Of a stretch of DNA of 64,000 bases, positions 44,690 to 58,065 are shown piece after piece; position 1 is the first letter of the stretch, and every line of letters begins with the position of its first letter. The stretch covers positions 345,946-409,945 of the forward strand of contig VZTI01001178.1 in assembly GCA_013397865.1 (NCBI GenBank), read 5' to 3'. This DNA is from Struthidea cinerea. Its lineage: Eukaryota > Chordata > Aves > Passeriformes > Corcoracidae. A program made the position numbers and the translations under genes. The notes under the pieces were generated by a model. It made no database searches, was not told where the DNA came from, and worked only from the letters and a program-made list of their open reading frames with translations.

Positions 44690-47600
44690 GAATTTGTTAG
44701 TCAGTTAAAATGCTCAGGTTGGAAACATTGGCAAGGGGAAATCTGAGCCACTTGGCCACAGGACTCTCTGAAGATAAAGATTTCCCTCCAAGAAATATTG
44801 AATTCAGCTCCTTGATTCTGATTTTCCTCATTTCTCGTGTCTTGTTTGGTGGGGGAATGCCAGAGCAGGAGTGGTTACAAACGCTGTGAATTAGTTTCAG
44901 GTGAGTCCATGTGCAGTCAGTGAGCAGTGGAATTTGTGCCTGACTGTGCTGCCACAGGAGCAGCCAGGAAAGCCCCACAAGGATAGGGCTGGGAACCTCG
45001 GACCCTGCGTGAGGAGCAGCAGGAGCAGGGATGCCAGCTGGAATGCAGCTGTGCTGGATCTGGCTCCTGGTGCTGAGCCCTGCCAGTGACAGAGCCCTGA
45101 GTAATCCCCCTCGGCTGAGGCAGGAGGGGCTCAGCCCTTCGGCTGGCGGAGCTGGACGGAAGGGCTTTCATCCTGCTGCTGTGAAGATGAGTTTTGCGTG
45201 GGTGCAGAAAGCCAGCACGGGTTAATTTGCAGCCAGAGGACCCAAAAAGGGGTGTATTTGTGCGGAATGAATGGTTCCAGGGGTTATCAACGGCTCTGTT
45301 CCCCGTGCTCTAGCAGCAATGTGCTTCAGAACAACTCCAGAACAACTCCCACCTCCTGGAACACAACCCTCTGAGAGAGTGGGGTGCCACTCAGGGATTT
45401 TACCAGGCACTTTTCCTCTGGATTCTGTGGAGACAGGTTTAATGACACATGAGGAATGTTCTGTAAATGCAGATTTCAGTGGCTTGAGAACAATGGTGAA
45501 AGCACACTCTGCTGCTTCATGGGGTGGGAACCTCCTCCTGGGCCTTTGCAGCACTTTCTGCTCCTTTGAGCAGTAGGAAAGATGTTAAAAATGATGTATT
45601 TGGGTGCTAATGGCACCTAGCTGTGATGGCAAATTGCTGGAAAACATTACTAAAAGGAGAAAAGTTCAAGCTGCCTTGATAAACTATTTTTCTGGTTTTT
45701 ATTTGACTCTCTTCATGCCTTATAAACTCACCTCTTCACACCCTGTGAACTCTGCTCTCCACACTTTATAAACCATCACGGCAGAAATTAACAACAGAAA
45801 ATTCCAGTGTATTTTCAGTTATGTGTTTTCTTTGTGTTCAGTCCTTGGATCTGTGTGCAGAGGGGTTAATTCTCCTGGCAAATAGCACAACCAGGCATCG
45901 AAAGGGAAAAAGTATTTGGAGTAATATGAGGTAATCATGTATTTTCTATTCTTCCTTCACAAGTGCTGCATTGGCAGATCTGACTGGCTTTTGGAGCAGC
46001 TGTTAGATCAAGGAATGAGATAAAGCTGGGTGAAAGAGAGGGCCTGTCTCAGAGCTGCCATGCAGTGCTGTTAGGAGAATGCAGTACCTTTGGGACAGAC
46101 TAAAAATTACTAAAATTATGTGTATACACAAGGGTAGAGTGAAGAAGATAAATGCAGTTGCGTATGTTGCATCTCCTCCCCTTCCTTCCCCCTTCCCCCT
46201 TCCCATCGGGAATGGAAAACAAGTCCATGAGTGGAAGCAGTATGGATTTCTCCTTTATGTACTTGTTTGGTTTTTCTAGTGCAGTGAACTGACCTTTTAT
46301 AAGTTTGCACTTGGGCCTAAAATTTGTTTGGTTAAAACATGTTCCTGTCATCTCCCAGGGAGGGTTTTGGCTTTTCCTCTGCCCATTGATGTTGAATTTC
46401 CTCTGCCCAGGGCCCGTTGATGTTGAAATTCCTCTGCCTCTGGCTACCTCAGGGGAGAGGAGCCAAGGGTCCCTGTGGTCCAGCACTGACTCCCGGCCCT
46501 GAGCCTGAGCAGAGGGAGCAAAACACTTCATTTCTGCTCCCAAGGACTCATTTTAAAGAAATTATGACCTTTTACAGTGATTTTTCATCTGTGGTAGGAC
46601 TGACCCCTCTAGCATTTAAAAAACAGAAATCAAGTTACTGAAAATCACAAGTCTGACTTTAAAACTGATGCCTTTCAAGGTGTGCTTTGATTATAATTTT
46701 ATTTGCCCTCCAGTTTGAGCTTTTAAGTGCAAGGTGGATCATGTTCACCTCTCCTCTACAAGATAATTTAATAATTATACTGAAAACTGAGAATATTTCA
46801 TTACTATTTGACTCCATGACTGGAGCTTTGAAAATATCAAACGCTGAGAGACCTGCAGTGAAATGGTGAGAAATTCTAACATTGTTTTGATGTGCTTATA
46901 TCAAGGTCATGGCCAGTCCCGGGGACATTTGTACAGGTCTTGTAAGTCCTGGGAGTTGTTCTGGCAGTAAAAAATATTTCCCCATTTCCCCTCAGCTCCT
47001 TGAAAACCAGCAGCAGAGCATTTTTCTGCATGCATGTGTATAAATGTGCACACACTTCTTGTTCTCTTTGGAGGGGATTTTAGGTACAGCTTCACATAGA
47101 ACTGTGAGGTTCTGTGGCAGCATCTCCTGCTCTGTGTAGGGCTTTATAAATATTTGCAGGGGACCAGCAGGTAACCTCATCTTCCCTTCTGCCCGGGTCA
47201 AGGGGGAGTTTCAGGTACTGGAAGAGGCACTGGGATAATGTTCCCTGCCTTGTAGAGTTACTCTGTGCCTCCCACAGGGAAATGACAGCAACATGGATCT
47301 GTATTTTTTGATTATTTTTGTGTATCTTGTTGAAATAACTGAAATACCGCCTTGACTTTGGGGTGTGTAACATGTTTCATGAACTCCACAGCAGCACAGG
47401 GAGAAAAGGTGCTGCTCTGCCTGATGCAGACTTTGTAAATGAGATTTTGGATCTGATTAACATCTAACAAGGAATGGACACTGGATATGGCATTGGAAAC
47501 AGACACCCACGACGTAAAGCCCTTGCTGCTGCCCACACAGGATGTTTAATTAGTACCTGGCTCCTTTTTGAATCAGGATGTGCCTCTGCTTAGGGAACAT

Positions 47601-49170
47601 TTTTGACGAATCTCCAGTGGCTTGTAAAAGAACAGGAGGTAACGTTTTTGGCCCATTCTCTCTTGTGCAGACACAGAATTTCCTTGGTGCCTGCTAAGGA
47701 CAAAGCAAAGTCTGGGTGCACAGAAGCAGGAAGGCTCATAGGAAATAACCTCAGACTGCTGCTTCCTGGCAAAAAGGAGTTGTGCAATTATGGTTGAAAT
47801 GTATGCTGTGGTGTTGGATGGAGTTTGGAGGTGTCACCTGCTGAGCTCTCTGTGCTCCAGCCCCTCTGGCTGCCAAGTCATGTGTGGGGAACTCTGGCCA
47901 GAGTGTTGATTCCTGCAGTAGCTGGGTCTTTAGAGGTGTTTTATCATCATCCATCAGGTTCTGGAAGTGCTGATCAAGAGGGAGCTCAGTCACCTGTGCG
48001 GCACGGGGAGCACGCAGGAAATACTGGTTTGGGAAGAAGCTTTCATGATGTTCAGCACTGTTAGAGAGAGGGAATATTGAAACAGAAACTGCAGGTCCTT
48101 CTGGATACTTGTTGTTTGCCCACTCTTGATTTTACCTTTGCATGTGTATTTCATAAAAGTTGGGATACGGCTCTCTTTGGAGAAATAAGGAATTCAAAGG
48201 AAGCCAACAGCCAATGAGTACATTAGAATATGTCCATGTGTGTACTCTGATGGGGTGAAATATTCTTGCTTTTGCTGGTGCCAAAAATAAAGTATTTATA
48301 AGGCTACTGATGCCTTGTCACTCAAACATCCTTTCCCAAACATTCCTCCTTTCCCAGCTATCCTAAAACACTCCCTAAGTCAGTAAATCAGAGAAACAGC
48401 ACCCACTGATGTTTGACACTTTCCGTGCCAACAGAACAGGAAGGAAAAACAAGCACACCAAGGGATACGTTTTGCCACTGTCATGAACCTCAGAACTTCA
48501 TAAAAATGATGCTTTTTGCTACTTGAGTGTGCTAACAGAATTGAATTGACCCTGGCTGGCTCTCTGCAGAAATGAGTGTGTGGCAGCATGTCAGGGGAAA
48601 ACAAATCTTCAGACCTGAGAAGGGGGCTGGTTCCCTGTTTTCTGTCACCATTCCTGGCTGTGTTGCTTTGTGTGCAGAGGGTTGGTGCTGGCTGTTTGTG
48701 GGAGCTGGGAAAGTGGGAAGTGTTGGCAGGGTGTCAGTGTGGCCTAGCAGGAAGCTTCACGTGCAGACACATTTTGTGTGGTAGGAAGTCTTCTGTTCTA
48801 GGTGTGCACTGGATCTGTTTGCAATGGAAAATAAAATCATGTTGTTTTTAGAGAACATATTTAATTACTGCTGCATTTACAATAAAACAAGTGTGTTGAA
48901 AGCTTTAATTATATAATGGGAATACAAAAAGATATCAATCTCCATTCAGGAGCAGAAAGGTTTGTCTTTTGCACTAACCATGCTCTCTCCTGTGAGTTTT
49001 CCATGACATAAAGGGAGGCATCAGGTCTGGATGGTGTTGCCTGTTCAGTTACTGCATAAAATATAAAGCAGAGCAAGCTCGAAGAGGTCACTTACACAGT
49101 TTAGAGATCACTTAGGTTTTGCTTGAAGGAGTTTCATGGTTAAGTTGAAGATCCTGGAGTGCTGGGAGAA
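44690..49170. other. Non-coding DNA, no recognised gene
   Basis: No interspersed repeats were recognised. There is a two-copy imperfect duplication at 46375-46440 and a C/T-rich patch near 46165-46205. GC rises mildly at 44900-45300. Frames of about 100-147 codons (45222-45576 on both strands, 46100-46543 minus) overlap each other and show no motif. Confidence 0.55.
46375..46440. repeat. Two-copy imperfect tandem duplication, about 30 bp unit
   Basis: The phrase CCTCTGCCC, TTGATGTTGAA(A)TT, CCTCTGCC occurs twice in succession with a few extra bases (AGGGCCCG) in the second copy. This looks like a local slippage duplication. Confidence 0.7.
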
Positions 49171-49425
49171 GGGGGAATGGCTTCTGCTGCCAGCGGGCAG
49201 GGTTGGATGGGATATTGGGGAAAAATTCCTCCCTGTCAGGGTGGTGAGGCCCTGGCACAGGGTGCCCAGAGAAGCTGTGGCTGCCCCTGGATCCCTGGAA
49301 GTGTCCAAGGCCAGGGGCTTGGAGCACCCTGTTCTAGTGGAAGGTGTCCCTGTCTGTGGCAGAGGGTGACACTGAGTGGTCTTTAAGCTCCCTCCCAACC
49401 CAACCCGTTTTGTGTTTCCATGGTT
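49171..49425 (+). mobile_element. CR1 LINE, 3' end fragment (sense), one of the two longest
   Basis: The segment contains GGGTTGGATGGGATATTGGG, AAAAATTCCTCCCTGTCAGG, GTGGTGAGGCCCTGGCACAG, AAGTGTCCAAGGCCAGG and CTCCCTCCCAACCCAACCC in the sense order of CR1, followed by a degraded terminal repeat. About 255 bp are kept. The ORFs covering it on both strands are parts of the repeat, not genes. Confidence 0.92.
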
Positions 49426-52400
49426 TATGAAATGTTTTTCCAAATAAGGAGAAAATATTTTAAGAAACCCACCCCAATTTCTGCACAAAGTTTGCAGAGA
49501 ACATTTCAGTGAGCTCGTTTGTCTCTGGGAACGAAAAACCTCAGAGGAGGGAATGAGCTGTGGCTTGGGCTGTCACATGGAATAGAGTCTCATTCTGTGA
49601 ACTGCCCAGAAGCAGAGAGGGAAACACAGATCACCGAGTCACATCCCTGTGGGAAGCCACCAGCCCCTTTCTGGGGAGAGCAGGGAGAGGAGCCTGGCAC
49701 GGGAATGAACCTTCCCATGAGCTGAGAGGGACTCAGCTCCAGGACTAGGCAGATTTCTAATGCCTGAGCCATGGCCATAGGAAATCCCAGTCTTCTTTGG
49801 CAAGGAGATTGAGGGATGGTTACAGGCTCATTTTTGTTGCACTGGGCTTTTCCCTGCCCGGATGACAAGAAGAACTGTCTTTTCCGAGTGTTCCGACAGG
49901 GTGGGGGTGATGCGGGAGCAAGGAGCAGGTGCTTTTCCAGGACGGTTCGTTACCTGCTCCGTGGCTCTGTAAGCCACATCCTCACCAGGAGTCTGTGGAA
50001 GTGCTGCTGGCAGGCTGCTCTATTCTCTGAGGCTGCATTAGATCTTGTAATTTTGTACTCCTTTGTTCACTATATTTTTATTTTTACCCATTCTCTCACA
50101 GCCTTCTCTTTTTGCCGAGTTATTCATTATGCGCTAAAAAGTCTCTGTTTCAGGTGTCAGTTCTGAAATCATCCTGGTTACTGAGAGAGGGGGGAAGAGG
50201 CTGGCAGAGCACTGTTTAGTGCCCTTTTCCTGGGCACTGAGATTAATGTGTGCTGCTTTCAGCAAGATCTCATTGCTTTGGGAAGGGCAGTAGCCCAGTC
50301 ACTTCATTATCCTGCTGCTCTGCACAAGTGCCAGTGGAATAGAAGTGCTTTCGTTTTCCAGATGACTCTTTAGGTGCTTGAGACAAATGCGTTCAAAAGC
50401 TGCTCCATGCTTTCTTTTCTTTGTTGGGGTTCCCCTCCCCCCGGCCCCCCGTCATAGTGACAAAGCTGTACATCCCTTCATCACCTGCTCCCTTCATCAC
50501 CTGCTCTAGCACATCACACCTGCAACCTTTTTTAATGACTTCAAAATAATGGACAGTGTGCTTTCACTGGTAGGTACTTTACCAAATCATTAAGGCTTTG
50601 TTTGTCTATTTATTTGTTTTCCCAAGAGGGTATTTTGTTACTGACAGCATGAGTCAGGACAATTAACGGTTGCAGGGAACTATTCCAGCCCCTACTGTGA
50701 TGCAACTGGAACGAAGTGTTACCTTCGTCATACTGAAAATAAACAATTCAGGTACCGTTTGCTGCCTTAGCCCTTCCCAGCAAGTCCTTCCCCCAAAGCA
50801 CAGCGTTTTGGGAGCTCCTGGGAGGGGGAGTGTTGTTCCTCAGCGTTTGTGTGCAAACAGGTTGTCAGCACGGGTTAACACAGTGTCCATGGTCATGTTT
50901 TATGGAGAGAAGGCTTTTATGGAGGACAGGCAGCAGCCGGCACTCTTGGGTTTTACTCCAGGCTTCACTGACTCAGGCAATGCTGAGTCTTCTTGTGCAT
51001 TATTTACACCATTTTTAAAGAAGGAGTAACAAAAATAGGTGTTTTACAGGAACATTTTGACTTAATTGTGAAGAGCTGCATGGCTCAAGTAGAAAAATTA
51101 CTTCAGGGCAAAATTTTATTTTATTCCTGTTGACCTTTTGAAACAGGGTTGAAAGGTGGGTTGTATTTTCAGCAGGATTGTCCTTGTTCATCTCGACCCC
51201 TCGAGTTCCCTGAGCTGTGCCCGAGGTGCTGGGGGGGCTGGATGTTGGCACAGATGTCAGGAGGATGTTGCAGATGTTGTGGTTGTCCTCACCCTGGCTT
51301 CCTGTTTTTAACTGTAACTGGTTGTAATACACCAGGCCAGGGTTCTCCTCGATCCCTCACTACCAGCTCTTCTAACACACCTAATTCTGTGTGCCAGTCA
51401 TGAAGCCCCAGCTTTCCGTGCCTTGCAGGGGTTAATTTTCTCAGTAATTAATTTTCACAGCTTGTGTTGGCCATCGGGGTGGTGTGATGGCAAAGGAGAA
51501 CGTTCAGAGTGTCATTCCTAATGCTGTTACCTTTCAGCTGCCCTTTTCTCCCCTCCCCTCCCCTCTGATTTTATGGTTCCCTGCTGCAGCCAGTACAGTT
51601 ATACAGAGTTATTCTGCTGCACAGAGGAGCTGTTGGCATCCTCTCCTCTTTTATTACCGTGGTGCAGAAGCAGAATGGTGGCAGAGATGCAGAACTGACA
51701 CCAGTGGAACCAGGCCAGGCGAGATTTGAAAGGCAGAGATAAGACACCATGCTTTTCAAGGGATTGGGTTTGCCAGGGAGGAACGGTGGAAAGGAATTCA
51801 AGTTACCTGATACATCTCCTTTCTCTCCCTGCCTTGCAGAGCACGTGAGCATCTGTTCAAATGTCACTGAATGTCACCTGGCTTGGGCCAGGCAGGTGCC
51901 CAGTGCCTTGGGGTCTCTCTGGGGTCCAGACTGAAGGGACAGCAGTGCTGCCGTGGGAATTTGGGTGGGTGGAGGATTAAATGTTCTTGAAAAGCTATTT
52001 GCATAAAGGTTTGCAAAGGAGAGCATGAGTGAGAATATGTTCAAACTGAGCAGTGAAATCTGCACAGCTTGGCTTCCTCATCCATCTGCTTGGAGCACGT
52101 TACCTCTGTTTAACAGATTACGTTTAATCTTACCATTCCAGGAGGAGCTGTTGAGCTTCAACAGACATGGCAGAGCCCTCCTGGAAAGTTATGGAGGAGA
52201 AACAGGAGCTGGAATTTCATGCTCAGGACAACAGAGGAGGGGCAGAGATGCTCTGTCACCTTCCTGTCGCGACCACGTTCCTGGGCCTGGCAGGGCAGCA
52301 GGCTGGCTCTCCTGCTCCTTTTCCTGGGTTCCCCAGGCTGGCATTCTGTCTGCTCTGTGCCTTCCTGACTTCTGGCTGGGCTGTAGCTTCCCCTCACATT

Positions 52401-53701
52401 GCTCACCAAGAAAAGCACCTTTGCAGCGAGCCTGGCAGGTGCTGGGGAGGCAGGGGTTAAAGCCAGGCATTCCTGCTCCTCTGCCTGCTCAGGTGTGCTG
52501 GGAGGGGATCAGGAATAGCAGAGACAGTTCTGTGCACACAGGCAGAATTCCAGCCTGGGAGCTCTGCTTCTGTCTCTTTATTTCTTTACTTACTTTTTTA
52601 TGGTACTTGTCTGTATTGAAAAAACTTTCCTATCAGCTGCTGTATTTTTTTTTTCCTTTTTTTTTCCCCTTCCTGCTGAGTCATTGCACAAGTCACCAGT
52701 CATTTGTGAGCTTTGCTTTCTGGAGTCCTGACTCGGTTGTCACGTCCCTTTCTGCTTTCCTCCTGCATTCAGTGTACCTGCACTCCATCCAAGCACTCCT
52801 GCAGAGCTGCTCCCCTGGTGTCCCTCTGTGATCAGGGTGAGTGAGGCATGGTCTAGTGGCAGGATTTGTCCTGTGCTCAGGGCCCTGTTATTCCTGTGAT
52901 GTTCACATTCTGAAATTGTTCATTTTCTGTGCGCAGAGGCAGCTGGTAGATGCAGACACGTTCTCCTGGAGCCGAGGGAGACCTTGTTTGCTTTTGTTTT
53001 TCCATGCGTTGCTCTGCTGGCATCTGCTTAGGCAATTCAACACCTTTCATATTTTTCATCCCCTGTAATGTGTTAGAGGGGGCCTCTGTTCTTTGAGTAT
53101 CTTTTCAATCTCAACTTGACTATGAATATATAGTTCACTGTTTTCGTCTTTCTTTATCCCTCCTTCCTTCTGCCTTTAAAATTGGGTTGATATTTCAGAG
53201 ACTTTCTTGTCTGGCCTGATATAAAATTAAAGAGGTTTCGTAAGCCCACAAAATTTTGAAGCAGTGCAATTAAAATGTTTCATTTTAAAAGGTTGCATTT
53301 TTTTTTTTTCAGTTTCAAAATGTCCTTGTCCTCAGTCACAAGTTCTTTCTGTAATTCTTACATTTTGTTTTTCACAGTTTGCTTTTAAAATTAAAACACA
53401 AATATGACCTGTAATTTTTTCCCCAAGTGTTTGTCTTTCAGATGCTTCCCCCCCAGTTAATTAGAAATAACAACAACCAACAAAAACTATTCTTTTTTCC
53501 TGATCTCTGGCATTCGCAGGGGATTAGGATGACGTTGTATGATGAGGCATTGCAGCACCCTTACATGCCCAGGGACTCAGCTCCAGCATTTGCAAAGCAC
53601 AGATAAATGTCCAGATTCTCAGTTAGCAGGAAGAGACACAGGCTGGCAGCAGGGCAGGATCCTGAGTCTGGTTTAGCAACCAGATCCAGTGAGTGGCATC
53701 C
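49426..53701. other. Non-coding DNA, no recognised gene
   Basis: The stretch includes the longest ATG-initiated frame of the window (268 codons, 52025-52831 +), which I do not call a gene: it is rich in Ser, Leu, Pro and Phe, crosses a T-rich tract at about 52645-52668 and shows no domain. A perfect 16-bp tandem duplication lies at 50474-50505. No repeats of known families were recognised. Confidence 0.55.
50474..50505. repeat. Perfect 16-bp tandem duplication
   Basis: The unit CCCTTCATCACCTGCT occurs twice back to back with no mismatch. The identity suggests a recent slippage event. Confidence 0.9.
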
Positions 53702-53777
53702 TGCCTGTGGCAGGGGGCTGGAATTCCATGATTCTTAAGGTTCCTTCCAACCCCAAACCTTCCGGCATTCTTTGATC
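53702..53777 (+). mobile_element. CR1 LINE, short 3' terminal fragment (sense)
   Basis: CTGTGGCAGGGGGCTGGAAT, then GGTTCCTTCCAACCCCAAAC, then a degenerate ATTCTTTGAT match the last 70-80 bases of CR1 in the sense direction. It is a short remnant. Confidence 0.75.
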
Positions 53778-56700
53778 TGCAAAAGCCCCCTGAGGTTCAG
53801 AGGGCAGGAGGTGGCCCAGGTCGGAAGGAGGTCTCTGAGGTGCTGATGTCCCTCATCACATCTCTGTGCAGCCACGGCCGGTGCAGGTGACCCAAAGTGC
53901 TGCTGTGGCTGCACGAGGTGTCCCCACCCCGGAGCTCTGATCTGCCCGGCAGCAGCTCCCAGGCCTGGCAGCTCTCCTGGCCCAGCACAACGCCAGCCCT
54001 GCTTGGAATGGGATTACTTTTCCTCCAGGGCAGTGTCTGTAAGATGGGCAAGCTCCTCTGCTGGGCACCAGGTGAAGGGGGGAGCTGCTCCCTTGGGGAA
54101 CACCCTGGCAGGGCTCTGTCCCCGGAGCTTCCTGGCTGGTGGAGGTGCTGTCTCTGAGCTCTGTGGTGATGGTGCTCTCTGCAGCCCAGAGTTTCCCTGC
54201 TCAGTGGTCCTGGTCAGTCTTTCTGTGCATAGCTTGCTGCTTTCTCGTCTCATTTTCTCTTCTTTGAAAGGAGTTCATAGAGTAATGGGTGAGGAGGAGG
54301 TGTTGCATAAACCCTCCATGCTCAGAGGCACAGGTTGAGAAAGGGCACAGCTCAACTCCTGAGCCTTCTCAGAAAGGCTCTCGTATTCTTCGGGAGAGTG
54401 CCCTGATTGCCTGCTGGGAGCTGGGCTGGCTCCTGTCTCTGCTCCATCAGGATACAACATTTCATGGCAAGGATTGAGTGACAGCAGGGTGTGATCACCT
54501 GCACAGGAGAGTGTTGTTCTCCCTGGGCCTGGATTCCTGTTCCTCCAGGGGCTGATACGAGGCGTTTGGTATTTCCTTATGTGATGGACTGGGAAACTGA
54601 AGTTATTTCCTACTTTAGGGCCGGTCTTCTTCTGAAACACCGCACAACTTAGGTGAGCTGTCAGTTACTTTGGTTTTTGGAAAATGGATGGAGATACTCT
54701 CTTCGCTCACCTCTTGTCTGCTTTGATGTAGACAGTCCTTGCATTAATGTTTTATGGTCTCTTGGCATATCCAAGTACAGCTGTTAGCATAACTGGGATC
54801 AGTGTATATTGTCAGAAGTCCATACAATACAGGTTACACCTGGGGTTTCAGCATTGTGCTCCTCTGAGCAGCTTTAGAGTTAAGGTTTGGGTTTATGATG
54901 TACCATCTCAGTCTTCCCTCCAAAAAGAAAAATACATCTAAATTAGACTGAAGGCTTGGCTAATTGTTCTTTCTGTATTCATCTGTGAGGCAGCAGGAAA
55001 CCAAGCAGCAGGGTTTCCACTGAGAGCAGCCGTGTGTGCCAGCTCGGCTGCCTTTGTCCTACACTGCCTGTGGGTGTTCAGGGGAAAAGGGACAGTAGGA
55101 GCTGCAGCTGGACCCTTGAGAGCCAGGCAAGGGGGAGTGAGGAGCTCTTTCCTGGTTATTGGGGGTTTTACTATTCACCGAAAATGCTAATTAACTATTA
55201 TAAATTATTCCAAAAGCCACAGTAAATGTGTTTCTGATTGTTAAAGGCTTCATCGGTGCTGGGTGTGTTGGCGGTGAAGAGAAATGTGCTGTGGCACCCT
55301 GCGAGAGGATTTGACCCCTGTGCCCCTTCATCTGCAGCTCTAAGGCACTGCTCCTCCTTGTCCCCCCTGTGTCTGCTGCACCCCTCCCACCTCCGTCTTC
55401 CCAGTCCCTGCATCAGAAACGCCGGTGCAGAGGGGTGGCAGGGCAGGTCCATCCCAGTGCTGGGTGAGCCCAGGGAATCATGAATTGTTTGGATTCATGG
55501 CTCTGCTGTCGAGAATTAATTACAGTGTGGCTTTGCGCATTCCCTGCCCGTGTGACCCCCACCTGCCTAAATCTGTCCCTGATGATGACTTGCTGCAGTT
55601 GGAGGCCTCCATTTAATTCCATTTAGCCGCTCAGGAGCTATCCAGTAGGAATAATAATACTGAAATATATAAGTAGTGATTTCTAGATGGAGAAAGGACT
55701 GAGCAGCCTCCTGTTTGCTTTTGGTACCACTGAAATGCAGTGATAATAGGAGGGTAGGAGGAGGGCTGTTGTAAATATGATGCAAGGACCACCCATCATT
55801 TAAGACTATTATTTAAGTCAGAGTAACTGGAGCTACTCTTTATTTATTTGATTATGTTTGTCTTTTATTGTTTGTTCAGCTATTCAGGTTCTGGTGTCCC
55901 AGAGTTCATTTCCATTCATTTCCTTGTAAGAATTCACTAGCAAGTCTACTTGGGGTGGGTTTTTTCCCCTGGTTTCAACCACAGAGCACCCCATAACCAC
56001 ACAGACGGGCAGTTTGGGTGTATTGGACGGATAGAAGGTGTGGGATGGATAGAAAGCGTAGCTGTGGGTGGGTGACTGGCTCCATATAAATGTTTTAGTT
56101 GGAGAAAGGTTTCCCTGCTCAGCAGCTGTCTGACTGGGCCAGTTCTGAATGTTGTTTCAAGTTATGAGCAGCTGTCATTCAGCAGCAGGCGAGGCTGATT
56201 GTAACTGATGAGGTGATTGCTCTTGATCATTCCATGTGCTGAAAGCATCGTTTTTCCAGGATGTGCTTCCATGAGGGAAGACTAAATTTGCCATGGCTTT
56301 GCATTGGCACTGAACTACAAAGAAACCCCAGATCAGCCCAGATGCATGTTGTTGTTTTAGGTTTAGGTCATTCTTTAAAATTTGGGGTCTCCTTTGGCAT
56401 GTGCTGCATTTGGATCAACTGGGAGGGAGCAGGTGGGGTTTGTTCCTGCTTTGTGCGATGGTGAAGCTTGAAGGGTCCAGCAAGGGGCAGAACAGCACTT
56501 GCTGGGCATTGAGAAGGGCTGGCTGGGAGAAAGCTTGGTCTTACCAAGACAAACTAAAAGAGGAGAGTGCAGAGGAAGTGCAGGGAACACATTCTGACTG
56601 AGAGCTTGGTGAGAGGATCCCTGTCGGTGTCACTTGGGTGAGGACAGGGAGCGAGGGTGAGGCCTGCTGCGGGGTGTAGATCATTCCCACCACGGCCAGC

Positions 56701-57786
56701 GGCAGTGGGAAAGGCCCCAAGGCAGGACATCCCACTGCCCCATGAAGAACCTTTGCTGATGTGCCTGAGTTCAGACTCCTCGGCAGAGCAGGAAGGTGGG
56801 AGCAGCATCTTTTCCCATCTCCCTTCCGTGTTCCAACTTCAGAGCTGCTTGTAGCAGTTTATTAATGGTAAGTAAGAGGTTTGTGCCCTTTTCCCTAGAG
56901 GTATTTTTTTTTAATACATTTGTGCTTGTTCCTGAGTCAAACTAAAGAAATCCAAGCCAGGGCTCAGCGATTCTGATTGTTCAGTGATTTCCTAATTCTT
57001 TTTCTCATCCTGGACAAAGTGATGAGAGAAACCTATTCAGAGGAATTTTTTTTATTGACTGTCACTGTGTTCTTCTGAAGGAAAACGCCGAGCACCTACT
57101 AAAATAACATCTTTTATGTGTTGCCAAATAAAAGATCAGGTTTGTTCAGTAATACGTATGCAAAAGCATGTAGATTCTGTGATTATTTTTATAAAGCTTT
57201 TTAATAACTAAGAACATGTCTCAGAGCTTGTAAAAGCTGCATATTCCAAGAATTTATTCTTTTCATAAGGTGCTTAAAGAAATACCAGTTATGTAAAACC
57301 TGAATGCAGATTCTTACAGCCCAGTTGCACAAAACTCTTAGTTCCATGTTCCAGTCCCTTCCAGAGCATGGAATGCATTTTTCTGTACCCACTTATTGTA
57401 CTTGGAGATGGATGTTACTGAGCTGAGACATAAAACACACCCAGGTGAGACAAGAAGCTTCCAAAACTATGGTGGAAGGGCAGGATAAAAAGAAGGCGAG
57501 TCTATTGACCCCCAGTTGCTTTTTGCTGCTTTCAGGTTTAGAGGTTTACTGAAGGTGGTTTGGGGTTGATTTCACTGTGTACCTACAGAACTGTGCGGGG
57601 AGGAAAGGAAGCAATCAGAGGCTTTGTTTTATAGTACAGTGTTGCCTTCCCCTCTTCCATCCTTCCTTCTTCCCTCGATGGGTGGGAGAAACGTTGTTAG
57701 GTACCTTGGAACCTGCTGGGTGGGGCCAATCCTGCTGGGACAACCCTTTGGCTGTGTGAGAATGTAGACAGTGCCCTCAAGCTCTG
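53778..57786. other. Non-coding DNA, no recognised gene
   Basis: GC is higher at 53800-54200, with overlapping chance frames on both strands. The interval 55580-55870 is AT-rich and even in texture, with several TAAT and ATTTA cores, and might be a conserved non-coding element. No repeats were recognised. Confidence 0.52.
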
Positions 57787-58065
57787 GAATCACAAAATCC
57801 TGGACTGGTTTGGGTGGGAAGGGACCTCAAAGCTCATCCCATCCCACCCCTGCCATGGGCAGGGACACCTCCCACTGTCCCAGGGTGCTCCAAGCCCCAA
57901 TGTCCAACCCGGCCTTGGACACTGCCAGGGATCCAGGGGCAGCCACAGCTGCTCTGGGCAACCTGTGCCAGTGTAAACTGCAAAGAAAAGAACTCCTTCC
58001 AAATATCTAATCTAATTTTATCCTTTTTCAGTTTAAAGCCACATTCTCCCCTGGGCTCGGGGGCT
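57787..58065 (-). mobile_element. CR1 LINE, 3' end fragment (antisense), about 280 bp
   Basis: The + strand shows AATCACAAAATCCTGGACTG, ACCCCTGCCATGGGCAGGG, GGCCTTGGACACTGCC, CTGGGCAACCTGTGCCAG and TTTTCAGTTTAAAGCCACAT, the complete reverse-complement order of the CR1 3' end. It reaches further into the element than the other antisense copies. The ORFs here are repeat-derived. Confidence 0.93.

Noticed and set aside
49108..49488. ORFs up to 126 codons on both strands
   Set aside because: They overlie the CR1 3' end, which is non-coding; similar phrases recur in the other CR1 copies.
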